Source: Gemmatimonadota bacterium
Lineage (GTDB): Bacteria; Gemmatimonadota; Gemmatimonadetes; Gemmatimonadales; Gemmatimonadaceae
Assembly: GCA_040388625.1 (NCBI GenBank)
Contig: JAZKBK010000005.1
Coordinates: 1-64,000 of the forward strand
Direction of reading: 5' to 3'
Length of the DNA: 64,000 bases
Under the pieces are notes generated by a model that was given only the letters and a program-made list of their open reading frames with translations, did no database searches and was not told the origin of the DNA. The position numbers were made by a program, and so were the translations under genes. Within the stretch, counting starts at the first letter, position 1. Each line of letters begins with the position of its first letter. Positions 18,654 through 26,828 of the stretch are shown piece after piece.

Positions 18654-20027
18654 TCAGGAATTTGTCGGCGCTACGCGAGATCCCGTTCTCGTACGTGCCA
18701 CCAGAAACAATCCCGACGCCACCACCAGAACTCCACCGATCACGGAGAACTCCCTGACTGTCGCATTGCTCAGGATCCACACGATCACGGCAACCGCGAG
18801 AAAAGGCACCACCGCTCCGCCCGGAATCCTGAACGGCGTTCCTCCCGCCTGAACGTTTCTTCGCCGCAGCTCCCATGCGGAGATGCAGCAGAAGAGATAC
18901 AGCACCAGCACGGCGATGTTGCTCAGAATCGCAAGCTCGGCGAATCCACCGGTCACCGCAACGATGAACGTCATCGCGCACTGTACTGCGATCGCGACTG
19001 CCGGCGTATCGTACTTCCGGTGCACGCGCGCAAAGATGGGCGGAAGAATTCCGTCGCGCCCGAACGCGTACAGCGCGCGCGGGGCCGTAAGCATCATTCC
19101 GCTCACGTAGCCGAACATCGAGATGCTCGCGCACACGCCGATGAATATCGCGCCGCCAGCTCCCGCCACGGCGCGCGCGGCAGAGGTCAGCGGGGCCGCC
19201 TGCTCCAGCGCAAGCTGCGGACCGAGTATCATCTGGGCGACGTACTGTATCGACACGTACAGAATCGTTATCGCGGTCATCGCCATGAACAACGCTCGCG
19301 GCACTGTCCGCGCAGGATCCTTCACCTCGCCACTCGGCACCAGCGCGAATTCGATTCCGGCAAACGCGAAGATCAGCACGATCACGGATCGGCCAAGTTT
19401 CGCCGGCGCGAGATTGCCAAACACGTCCGGCGCGCCGCCGTGTGCGAGTGCGGCGCCGATCACGACGAACACTATGAGCGGCAGCAATTTCACGATGGTC
19501 ACCAGCTCCAGGAACCGCGTGCTCTGTCTCGTTCCGCGAATGTTCAGCGCACCGAACAACAGAAACACCAGCGCCAGTATCAGCGCGCGCGGTACGGGTT
19601 GCGCAAGCGGTGCCCAGAATACGGCGATCGATCCGATGAACGCACTTCCCACCGCCGCTGTGGCCGTCGTCCCCACAAGCCACAGCAACGTTCCGACGAG
19701 AAATCCAACATACTTGCCGAGCGCGATCTCGACGTACGCATACGGCCCGCCCGTGAGCGACACTCTGCTTCCGGCCTGCGCGAAACAGAGTACGATGAGA
19801 CCCATCGCCGCCGCAACGACGACGTAAGCAACCGGCGCCGACGGCCCGATCGCGGCCGCAACAACCGCCGGAAGCACGAATATTCCGCCGCCAACGGTGA
19901 CGTTGAACGCCGTGGCCGCAAGCGCGCGCACGCCGATCGCGCGCTCGAGGCCGTGTTCGGTATTTGCAGGGCCATCATCACCCGGGGAGCGGGGATTCAT
20001 GGCCGGGGATGTACGTGTAGCATCCAT
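18654..20027 (-). CDS. APC-superfamily amino acid permease (paralogue)
   Basis: 457 residues, ATG at 20027 (an internal ATG ten codons later is possible). Twelve hydrophobic segments with FNVTVGGGIFVLPAVVAAA in helix 1 and SGEVKDPARTVPRALF in the loop, aligning closely with the permease at 14579-15925. Convergent with the MarR-GNAT gene, 22 bp apart, so no independent terminator space exists there. Likely an inner-membrane amino acid/amine transporter of unknown specificity. Confidence 0.9.
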   Translation of the reverse strand: MDATRTSPAMNPRSPGDDGPANTEHGLERAIGVRALAATAFNVTVGGGIFVLPAVVAAAIGPSAPVAYVVVAAAMGLIVLCFAQAGSRVSLTGGPYAYVEIALGKYVGFLVGTLLWLVGTTATAAVGSAFIGSIAVFWAPLAQPVPRALILALVFLLFGALNIRGTRQSTRFLELVTIVKLLPLIVFVVIGAALAHGGAPDVFGNLAPAKLGRSVIVLIFAFAGIEFALVPSGEVKDPARTVPRALFMAMTAITILYVSIQYVAQMILGPQLALEQAAPLTSAARAVAGAGGAIFIGVCASISMFGYVSGMMLTAPRALYAFGRDGILPPIFARVHRKYDTPAVAIAVQCAMTFIVAVTGGFAELAILSNIAVLVLYLFCCISAWELRRRNVQAGGTPFRIPGGAVVPFLAVAVIVWILSNATVREFSVIGGVLVVASGLFLVARTRTGSRVAPTNS

Positions 20028-20116
20028 CGTGGCAGGTGTCGGCTGTAGGTGGATGAAAGGCTGGGGCTAATTTGGGTGACAGGCAACCACCCATTCGCAG
20101 ACCAATGGTCCGCGAA

Positions 20117-20145
20117 TGTAGGGCAAGGATGCATCCTTGCCTGTC
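20117..20145 (+). repeat. Dispersed palindromic element, copy 2
   Basis: Best copy of the element: TGTAGGGC, then the perfect 20-bp palindrome GGCAAGGATGCATCCTTGCC at 20122-20141, then TGTC. It is the first unit of the degenerate array that follows. Confidence 0.85.
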
Positions 20146-20300
20146 ATTTCAAAAAGTCCCGCATCCTTGCCTGTCGGCAAAGCCCCACACTATGCCTGTC
20201 AGTGCTCCGGCATCCTTGCCTGTCATTTCAAAAAGCCCCTGCATCCATGCCTGTCGACAAACCCCCAGCATCCTAGCCTGTCATATCGGCAAAGCCCCAG
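20131..20300 (+). repeat. Degenerate array of half-elements (GCATCCTTGCCTGTC)
   Basis: The right half of the palindromic element recurs six times at 20131, 20161, 20192 (shortened), 20210, 20241 (T to A) and 20268 (T to A), each ending in GCCTGTC. The spacers alternate between two kinds: ATTTCAAAAAG(T/C)CCC and a GGCAAAGCCCC-like segment. The region has no gene; it lies downstream of rmuC and upstream of the APC gene, both on the minus strand. The spacers are 9-16 bp and themselves repeated, so this is not a CRISPR array. Confidence 0.8.
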
Positions 20301-20303
20301 TCG

Positions 20304-21806
20304 CTAGCCCGGGTAGTGTGGATGCTCCACATAGGCCGGACGGAGATCCGCAATCGGCACCGATGCGTCGGAAATATGCGCCGGGTTCGACGGCGCCGCC
20401 TGCTCTCGCTGTTCCGGTTCTTCCAGTTGCTCGGTGCGTTGGTCCGGCACGTCCAGCCTGCGCAAGGTAAGATCGATGCTGTCGATCGTATCTATCTCGG
20501 CCGCTGTACCAGCTCCGAGATCGCGGAACTTTCGCGCCTGCGGAAGCACCTTGCGCTCCAGGGAGCCCACTGCGCTGTTGTACGCCTCCACCGATTTCTC
20601 CAGCCCGCGCCGCAGCGTATCGAAGTGGTTGGAGAACGTGCTTATGCGGACGTACATCTCGCGGCCAAGTGCGCTGATCTCCTCGGCATTCTTCGCCACG
20701 CGATCCTGCTGCCACCCGTACGCGATCGAACGCAGCAGCGCGATCAGCGTCGTCGGGCTGGACGGAATCACGTGCTGGTCCACGCCATACTCGATCAATC
20801 CGGGATCGTACTGCAGCGCGGCACTGAAGAACGTCTCGCCCGGAAGAAACATCACAACGAACTCCGGCGTCGATTCGAACTGTCCCCAGTACGCCTTCTG
20901 GCCGAGCTTGACCATGTGATCGCGCACCTGACGCGAATGGTCGCGCATCAGCCGCTCGCGCTCCATCTCATCGTTGCACTCGGTTGCAGCGAGATACGCC
21001 ATGAGCGGTGCCTTGGCGTCGACGATGATCACCTTTCCGCCCGGCAGTCGCACCGTGAGATCGGGACGCAGCCTGCCGTCTTCCGTGTCCACGCTCGTCT
21101 GCTCGGCGAAATCGCAATGATCCAGCATGCCTGCCATCTCGCACACTCGCTTGAGCTGGATCTCGCCCCAGCGGCCGCGTACGGCCGGTGCGCGCAGAGC
21201 GTCGCCGAGTTGCTTGGTGCGGCCGCTCAGCTCGCGCTGCGCCTCGCCCATCGAGCGGACCTGTTCGATCAACGACTCGTACGATCCAACGCGCGCAAGC
21301 TCAACCTTCTGCAGCGTGCCGTCCATCTTCTGGAGCGTTTCCTTTATTGGCGACACCAGCTCGGTTATCGCCTGCTGCCGCAGCTCCAGCTCGGAAGAAT
21401 TGCTCTGCTGCATCTCCGTCAACGACGTGCGCGCGAGCTGCAGAAACGACTCGCTGTTCTGGCGCAGCGCTTCCGCTCCCATGGACTGGAATGCTTCGCG
21501 CAGCCGTAGCTCCGCCTGCTCCATCACAGCGATCTTGTCGGTGTTGCTCTTGCGCTCGGCGTCGAGCTGCGCGGCGAGCGCCGCGCGTTTCACATCGGCA
21601 GCGCCGAGCTGCTCCACTCGCAGTGTGAGCCGCGCGGCTTCTGCGCTCCGTATTTCGTAGCGCGCCGAGAGATCCGCGATCCTGCTCTGCTGCGTGCCAA
21701 ACGATACGCGCTGTCTGCCCGCTGCCGCGAGCCAGCCGAGTCCGATGCCAAGGAGTAGAAGACCGATGGCGGCGGCGAGTGTGGTGATGGTGAACATGTC
21801 AGACAC
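20304..21806 (-). CDS. rmuC: RmuC-family DNA recombination protein
   Basis: 500 residues. The GTG at 21806 is chosen because GGGAG sits six bases upstream; it overlaps the stop of the DinB-like gene (GTGTCTGACATG), implying coupling. An N-terminal membrane anchor (TITTLAAAIGLLLLGIGLGWLA) is followed by a long coiled coil to about residue 200 and then the conserved RmuC core: GRWGEIQLKRVCEMAGM, a PD-(D/E)XK-like segment with LPGGKVIIVDAKAPL, and FLPGETFFSAAL. In E. coli RmuC limits inversion recombination at short inverted repeats; that role is interesting given the many palindromes in this window, but no link is shown. Confidence 0.93.
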   Translation of the reverse strand: MSDMFTITTLAAAIGLLLLGIGLGWLAAAGRQRVSFGTQQSRIADLSARYEIRSAEAARLTLRVEQLGAADVKRAALAAQLDAERKSNTDKIAVMEQAELRLREAFQSMGAEALRQNSESFLQLARTSLTEMQQSNSSELELRQQAITELVSPIKETLQKMDGTLQKVELARVGSYESLIEQVRSMGEAQRELSGRTKQLGDALRAPAVRGRWGEIQLKRVCEMAGMLDHCDFAEQTSVDTEDGRLRPDLTVRLPGGKVIIVDAKAPLMAYLAATECNDEMERERLMRDHSRQVRDHMVKLGQKAYWGQFESTPEFVVMFLPGETFFSAALQYDPGLIEYGVDQHVIPSSPTTLIALLRSIAYGWQQDRVAKNAEEISALGREMYVRISTFSNHFDTLRRGLEKSVEAYNSAVGSLERKVLPQARKFRDLGAGTAAEIDTIDSIDLTLRRLDVPDQRTEQLEEPEQREQAAPSNPAHISDASVPIADLRPAYVEHPHYPG

Positions 21807-22326
21807 GGGACGCTCCCGATGCAGCGTGAGCCTCGCCCCAGACCCGATCGCTCAGCTTATAGCCCTTGAGCTTTGCCAGCTGCACCGCCTGGCCCACGTG
21901 CAGTGCCAGGTGAACCGTCGCGTTGACGAAGTCCTCGTACACTGTCCAGTGGCGTCCATCAGGGTCGCGTGACGGCGCGGCGTAGTCTTCCGTGGTGAGC
22001 GAATCCATCGCAACGCGCACCTCATCGATGGCGCGCTCGAGCTCGTCCAGGATCTCGCGCTTGGTGAGCCGGCGCGATGCGTCGAACTCTTCGGGGCGAT
22101 TGCGAACGTAGTCCGTACCCGCGATGTGCCGGCCGATGAAGTGTCTGAGGTTCCCCGCGCAGTGCAACGCCAGCACCGCGACAGGATTGACACCAGGTGC
22201 CGGTTGCCACCAGATGGAGTCGTCGTCGAACGGCTCTATCGCCGCCTGCATCATCAGTGGAAGCGCGCCCGTCAGCCGGGTGCGCAGCGCGGTGACCTGA
22301 AGGTCCTTGGGGAGAGGAGCTGCCAT
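21799..22326 (-). CDS. DinB-like (DUF1572-type) four-helix-bundle protein
   Basis: 175 residues from the ATG at 22326 (MAAPLPKDLQ); longer starts add an unconserved tail. Metal-ligand-like histidines appear at the usual places (HCAGNLRHFIGRH and HLALHVGQ), and the rhythm of four amphipathic helices fits the DinB/YfiT superfamily of putative metal-dependent thiol-transfer enzymes. The stop codon overlaps the GTG start of rmuC by 8 bp. Function in the cell is unknown. Confidence 0.75.
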   Translation of the reverse strand: MAAPLPKDLQVTALRTRLTGALPLMMQAAIEPFDDDSIWWQPAPGVNPVAVLALHCAGNLRHFIGRHIAGTDYVRNRPEEFDASRRLTKREILDELERAIDEVRVAMDSLTTEDYAAPSRDPDGRHWTVYEDFVNATVHLALHVGQAVQLAKLKGYKLSDRVWGEAHAASGASRV

Positions 22327-22572
22327 CGTCGTGTCAGATTTTGGAATGTCGAGCGCGGCTGCACTCGTGCTGTCAGGTCGCGGCAAAACACCTACGCGGG
22401 ACCGGGCCATGTGAAACACGACAGTTCGGGGTCACGTTGCGTAACATCGAATCCGATACTTCTTTTGCAAAATCTTTCCCGGGCCGTTTCGAATCGATAA
22501 GCCCCGTCGATTCTGGTCGTACAAAGCGTACTCAACGCTGTCGAGCGAGTCATGCATATCAGGCATCATTTG

Positions 22573-22589
22573 ATGTATGTTTGATACAT
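22573..22589 (+). promoter_or_regulatory. Palindrome upstream of vapBC, putative autoregulatory operator
   Basis: ATGTAT and ATACAT arms separated by 5 bp, 20 bp before the antitoxin start. VapB antitoxins with VapC usually repress their own operon at such short palindromes. The location fits; binding is inferred. Confidence 0.5.
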
Positions 22590-22609
22590 ATCTGCCTGGA
22601 GTGTCCCAT

Positions 22610-22807
22610 ATGCGCACGACCCTTAACCTGGACGACGACCTGATCGCTGAAGCCCAGCGCCTGGCCGGGATCACCGAGCGCACCGCTGTCATCCATGAAG
22701 GACTTCGGGCGCTCATCGAGCGTGAAAGCGCCCGCCGGCTGGCACGCCTTGGCGGCAGCGAGCCCACGTTGCGTTCCGTTCCCAGACGCCGGTCAGCCAG
22801 CGCGTGA
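22610..22807 (+). CDS. vapB: VapB-type antitoxin
   Basis: 65 residues from the ATG at 22610 with GGAG nine bases upstream. The N-terminal RTTLNLDDDLIAEAQRLAG is the ribbon-helix-helix DNA-binding motif of the VapB (DUF2191) group, followed by a helix ERTAVIHEGLRALIERE and a basic tail that would wrap the toxin. It overlaps the PIN toxin gene by four bases (GTGA). A typical type II toxin-antitoxin pair. Confidence 0.9.
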   Translation: MRTTLNLDDDLIAEAQRLAGITERTAVIHEGLRALIERESARRLARLGGSEPTLRSVPRRRSASA

Positions 22808-23172
22808 TCCTCGCCGATACGTCAGTGTGGGTGCAACACCTGCGCAGTGGAGATACCCGGCTCGTCGATGCGTTGGAAGCAAGCCGAGTGTGCATCCATC
22901 CATTCATCAGGGGTGAGATTGCGTGCGGCAATCTGAAGAACCGCGCGGAGCTGCTCGAGTTGCTGGGACATCTTCCGCCTGCGACTGTCGCGACTGACGC
23001 CGAGGCGCTGGCATTTCTCCAACGGCACCGGTTGATGGGGCGCGGCATCGGCTTCGTCGACGCGCATCTGCTGGCTTCCGCAGCACTGAGCGCCGCAACG
23101 CTCTGGACGCACGAACGGCGCCTCGCAGCCGTCGCAACGGAGCTGAAGCTCGCGCCTTCCGGGATGGAATGA
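22804..23172 (+). CDS. vapC: VapC-type PIN-domain ribonuclease toxin
   Basis: 122 residues, GTG start overlapping the antitoxin stop. PIN-domain acidic residues are present: D5 (LADTSVW), E38 (RGEIACG) and D86 (GFVDAHLL). The fourth position reads WTHERRL, with E104 where the TxD motif usually has Asp, still acidic. VapC toxins cleave tRNA or rRNA; the target of this one cannot be told from sequence. Confidence 0.92.
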   Translation: MILADTSVWVQHLRSGDTRLVDALEASRVCIHPFIRGEIACGNLKNRAELLELLGHLPPATVATDAEALAFLQRHRLMGRGIGFVDAHLLASAALSAATLWTHERRLAAVATELKLAPSGME

Positions 23173-23198
23173 ACGCGCCCGATTTTCGTCGTTTCCGC

Positions 23199-23224
23199 TG
23201 TAGGGCGCGGATGCATCCGCGCCT
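23199..23224 (+). repeat. Dispersed palindromic element, copy 3
   Basis: TGTAGGGC followed by the perfect palindrome GGCGCGGATGCATCCGCGCC (23204-23223). It sits between vapC and the sigma-factor gene; the TGTC tail is replaced. Confidence 0.8.
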
Positions 23225-23292
23225 TGGGAATCTCCGTCTCGACCTCACACTCGGAGCCCCCGGCCTTGAAGGCTGGCGCAGCACCCCCAAAA

Positions 23293-23880
23293 ATGCTACG
23301 ATCACGCGTGAAGACGGACCTCGACAGACTGATCCAGCGCGCGGAATCCGACCAGGGCTCGGCGGATGAGCTGTTCGCGCTGCTGTATCAGGAGCTGCAC
23401 CGGCTCGCCGAGCACAATCTGAGACGCAGCAACGCGACCATCACGCTCGACGCCACGACGCTGCTGCACGAGGCGTATCTCAACATCTCCGGCCGCAGGG
23501 ACGTCTCGTTTGCGGACCAGCCGTCCTTCCTCGCCTACGCCTCCCGCGCGATGCGCGGTCTGGTCATCGATTACGCGCGGCGCCGGCGTGCGCTCAAACG
23601 CGGGCGCCAGCTCGAGATCACTCTCGCTGGCGATGAACAACCGTCGGAAGACGCCGTGCGACGATCGCAGGAGCTGGAAAGGCTCGGCGACGCGATCGAG
23701 GAGCTCGCGCTGCTCGATCCGGCGCTCGCCGAGCTGGTGGATCTGCACTTCTTCTGCGGGTTCGCGTTCACGGAGATCGCCGAGTTCCGCGGATCGTCGG
23801 AGCGCACCGTGCAACGCGACTGGCGAAAGGCGCGACTGCTGCTGCAGCATTCGCTCATGGATGACGAGGCCGGTACGTAG
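23293..23880 (+). CDS. ECF-type RNA polymerase sigma factor (X6-like)
   Basis: 195 residues from the ATG at 23293 (MLRSRVKTDLDRLIQ). Region 2 is seen in ELFALLYQELHRLAEHNLRR and YASRAMRGLVIDYARRRRALKRG, a pattern characteristic of the ECF-like X6 family; region 4 in LVDLHFFCGFAFTEIAEF followed by SERTVQRDWRKAR as recognition helix. These sigma factors are typically encoded beside Ser/Thr kinases in Gemmatimonadota, Planctomycetota and Acidobacteriota; here the kinase gene faces it tail to tail. Activation by phosphorylation is a plausible inference. Confidence 0.9.
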   Translation: MLRSRVKTDLDRLIQRAESDQGSADELFALLYQELHRLAEHNLRRSNATITLDATTLLHEAYLNISGRRDVSFADQPSFLAYASRAMRGLVIDYARRRRALKRGRQLEITLAGDEQPSEDAVRRSQELERLGDAIEELALLDPALAELVDLHFFCGFAFTEIAEFRGSSERTVQRDWRKARLLLQHSLMDDEAGT

Positions 23881-23884
23881 AGAG

Positions 23885-23915
23885 TCGTCATCCCAACCGA
23901 CGGTTGGGATGACGA
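23885..23915. terminator. Bidirectional hairpin terminator
   Basis: A perfect 14-bp stem around a 3-base loop (CGTCATCCCAACC / GGTTGGGATGACG) lies 5 bp after the sigma-factor stop and 5 bp before the kinase stop codon, followed by a short T-rich tract on the plus side (TATTTT). Confidence 0.8.
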
Positions 23916-23919
23916 TATT

Positions 23920-26574
23920 TTACAAACCCGGCGCGTTCCCAGCTCTGTTCAACGCGGCAACCAGCATCTCCGCTTCGCGCGTTCGCGGATGGTCCGCACC
24001 AGCTCCATTGCGCAACTCCACTACCGAGCGCGCGAGGTCCGCGCGCGCGCTCGACGTGTCGCCGCTCGCCAGCATGGCGCGCGCCTCGACGAGCCGTGCT
24101 TCACCGACGTACGCACTCCGCGTCTCCGTGAGCGAATCCAGTGTGGCCTTGGCGCGCGCGTCGCGTGCGTAACCAAGCGCCTCGTTCGGATGGCCCAGTG
24201 CGAGCGCAGTCTCCGCCGCAAGAATGAGCGCTCGGTGAAATGTCCTTCTGCGCTTGCCAGCGAAGTAGCCGTTCGCTCGCAGAACCTGCACGATCAATGC
24301 ATGCGCCGATGCCGTATCGCCTGTCCGCAATTGGAGCAGCGCGTGCAGCATCCTGGGATCCATCACCTGATCGTCGGTGCTCCACGCAGTCTGGTGTGCG
24401 GCGATCTGATCGAATCGCGCCGTCGTGCGTCGGGCGCCGGCGACGTCGCCGAGCTGCAGTTGGGCCTGTGCAAGGCCGAACAGCCCGCGTCCCTCCCAGT
24501 AGCTGTCTTTCTGCGGTACAGCCTGAGTTGTGAGCAGGGTGAAATATTTCGCGGCGGAATCGGCGTGCCGTTCGAACAGCGCTGCGTGCGCATAATGGAT
24601 GAGCGGTTGCGCCGGCATGTCGCCGGTTGGGTCGCTTCGCCTCATGCGATCCAGCAAGTCATGCAGTGACGGCTCCGCCGCGGCAACTTCACCGAGACCG
24701 ATCAACGTCACGGCGCGATCGTGCTGAAGGATCGCCCGCGTCATCGTTTCGCCCCTGCCGCTCCGGTCGAGGATGGACGTCGCGCTGTCGTATGTCGTGA
24801 GCGCCTGGCGATGCTTGCCCTGCTCGTCCAATGCGTCTGCGAGAGACGAGAACAATCCGACGTACGCCATGTCCTTCGTTTCGCCAAGGCTGTCGCGGAT
24901 GAAGATTGCCCGGCGAATCGCAGGCGCCGCGCGCACATGATCGGGACCGGCCTCGTTCTCCAGATCCGCCAGCGTCTGGAGGCATGTCACCTCCGCGCGC
25001 GGGTCCGGTGTCGCGCGCAGCATCGACTCGGCGCTGTCCAGCAACCGGTGTGCCTCGTCGTAGCGACCCTGAGTGCGCAGATTGTCCACCATGTCGCAAC
25101 GCGCCTCGATCAGCTGACCACGATCTCCCGTTGCCTTCGCCAGTGCATCGGCGCGTGCGAGCAGCGTTCCGCGAATCTTGCTATCGCCCAACTCCGCATA
25201 GCGCGCGGAGAGCTGCAGCAGGATCGGTGTTAGCAGACGCGGATCACCGCCGTACTCTCGTTCGAGTGCATTACGCGAACGATCCAGGATCTCGCGCATG
25301 GTGATCGGCCTGTCACCGATCTGCGACATGAGCTGGGACTGGAACTCCACCTGCGCATCCGCGCGCTGGCTCTGGTACAACGCCGCATCGCGCTGGCGTT
25401 GCGCTTCACTCATCTGCACGAACGAGAACGCGGTAGCAGCGAGTACGGCGACCGACGCGATCGTTGCGCCAGCGACGCCAGCGCGATGTCTGCGAACGAA
25501 CTTCCGCGTGCGGTACGCGAGCGAATCACGCCGTGCCCGCACCGGCTCGTGGCGCAGATAGCGACGCAGGTCATCCGAGAATACATCCACGGTCTGATAC
25601 CGCAGACGAGATTCCTTGTGCAGTGCCTTGGCGAGAATACTGTCGAGGTCGCCGAGTCCGAGCCGCGCGGCGCGCACCTCTCGCAGCGCGCGAATAGTAT
25701 CCGCTGGAGTGGTGCACCCCATCGAAGTTGGATGATGACCGGAGATCAGCATGTACAGCAGCACGCCCGCCGCGTACACATCCGTCGCAGTCGTGATCGG
25801 CTCGCCGGATACCTGTTCCGGCGCAGCGAATTCCGGCGTCAATACGCGCGTCGTTTCCACCGTGAGTGCAGCGGACTCGTCGTCGAGGTCGCCGCTCAGC
25901 AACTTGGCGATGCCGAAGTCGAGCAGCTTCACGGTGCCGTCGCGAGTCACCAGGATGTTGGACGGCTTGATGTCGCGATGCACTATGAGATTTGCGTGTG
26001 CGTGACCGACGGCGGCGAGCATGTCGAGCACCAGCCCGATGCGCGCCTCGGACGAGAGCTGGTGTTGCTCGGCGTAACTGTCGATGCGCACGCCATCGAC
26101 GTGTTCGAGCACGAGATACGGTTGACCACCAGGCGTCACGCCCGCATCCATCAGTCGTGCGATCCCGGGGTGGGTGAGCCGCGCGAGTACGGAACCCTCG
26201 CGCCGGAAGCGCGCCTCGCCAGACGGACTCAGCAGGCCAAGGTTGAGCAGTTTGACAGCTGCACGTCCCTCGAACTGTCCGTCGGTGCGACGTGCGAGCC
26301 ATACCGTGCCCATGCCGCCGGCGCCGAGCTGGCGTTCCAGGGTGTAGGGGCCAAGCCGGAGGCCGTCGAGTTTCGCGCCGACAATATCGGTGAGGAATCC
26401 GCGCTGGTCGGCTACGCTCTCGCCGGATAGCAACTGCGCGAGATCTGCCGCGAGCGCCGGTGATTGCGCGCGCAGCTCGTCCATCCACGACTCGCGCTCC
26501 TGGACAGTCAAATCCAGAGCGCGGTCGAGAAGCGGTTCGAGAAGCTGCCAGCGATCGCGATCGATGGTGCCCAT
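23920..26574 (-). CDS. Membrane Ser/Thr protein kinase with TPR-like sensor domain
   Basis: 884 residues from the ATG at 26574 (MGTIDRDRWQLLE). Order of parts: a ~75-residue helical N-terminus; kinase domain with GAGGMG at 84-89, catalytic Lys 108, HRDIKPSN at 199-206 and DFG at 219-221; one membrane segment around 370-390 (GVAGATIASVAVLAATAFSF); then about 480 residues of TPR-like helical repeats. All catalytic residues are present. Topology implies a cytosolic kinase and external repeats. It is convergent with the sigma-factor gene. Such kinases are proposed to control their partner sigma factor. Confidence 0.92.
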   Translation of the reverse strand: MGTIDRDRWQLLEPLLDRALDLTVQERESWMDELRAQSPALAADLAQLLSGESVADQRGFLTDIVGAKLDGLRLGPYTLERQLGAGGMGTVWLARRTDGQFEGRAAVKLLNLGLLSPSGEARFRREGSVLARLTHPGIARLMDAGVTPGGQPYLVLEHVDGVRIDSYAEQHQLSSEARIGLVLDMLAAVGHAHANLIVHRDIKPSNILVTRDGTVKLLDFGIAKLLSGDLDDESAALTVETTRVLTPEFAAPEQVSGEPITTATDVYAAGVLLYMLISGHHPTSMGCTTPADTIRALREVRAARLGLGDLDSILAKALHKESRLRYQTVDVFSDDLRRYLRHEPVRARRDSLAYRTRKFVRRHRAGVAGATIASVAVLAATAFSFVQMSEAQRQRDAALYQSQRADAQVEFQSQLMSQIGDRPITMREILDRSRNALEREYGGDPRLLTPILLQLSARYAELGDSKIRGTLLARADALAKATGDRGQLIEARCDMVDNLRTQGRYDEAHRLLDSAESMLRATPDPRAEVTCLQTLADLENEAGPDHVRAAPAIRRAIFIRDSLGETKDMAYVGLFSSLADALDEQGKHRQALTTYDSATSILDRSGRGETMTRAILQHDRAVTLIGLGEVAAAEPSLHDLLDRMRRSDPTGDMPAQPLIHYAHAALFERHADSAAKYFTLLTTQAVPQKDSYWEGRGLFGLAQAQLQLGDVAGARRTTARFDQIAAHQTAWSTDDQVMDPRMLHALLQLRTGDTASAHALIVQVLRANGYFAGKRRRTFHRALILAAETALALGHPNEALGYARDARAKATLDSLTETRSAYVGEARLVEARAMLASGDTSSARADLARSVVELRNGAGADHPRTREAEMLVAALNRAGNAPGL

Positions 26575-26828
26575 CGTCGGTCTCCCATGCGTGGGCTTTT
26601 GGCAAAGTATGCTCTTCGCCGGTCGTCCGGACAAGCCCCGGTAATCTCTCGACCAGGTCGCGGCGGGTTTGGTGGCTGAATTCCGATTATATGATTGCGC
26701 GGCTCACGACGTGTGCCGGGTCGGTCGCACCATTTCATACCCAATTGGTGATTCAGACATGAAGTCTCAAACCATCCCAGTCTTGATTTCCGGATTTCTT
26801 CTGATTGCAGGGGCAGCAAGGGCAAGTG

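Noticed and set aside
18607-19683. 358-codon minus frame inside the APC permease
   Set aside because: Overlaps the permease in another frame; Arg/Asp-rich without hydrophobic segments, typical of out-of-frame reading.
20131-20300. CRISPR-like array
   Set aside because: The repeats are 15 bp or shorter and degenerate, spacers are 9-16 bp and themselves repeated, and no cas gene is near.
25571-26605. 344-codon minus frame inside the Ser/Thr kinase
   Set aside because: Shadow of the kinase domain in another frame, very Arg-rich.
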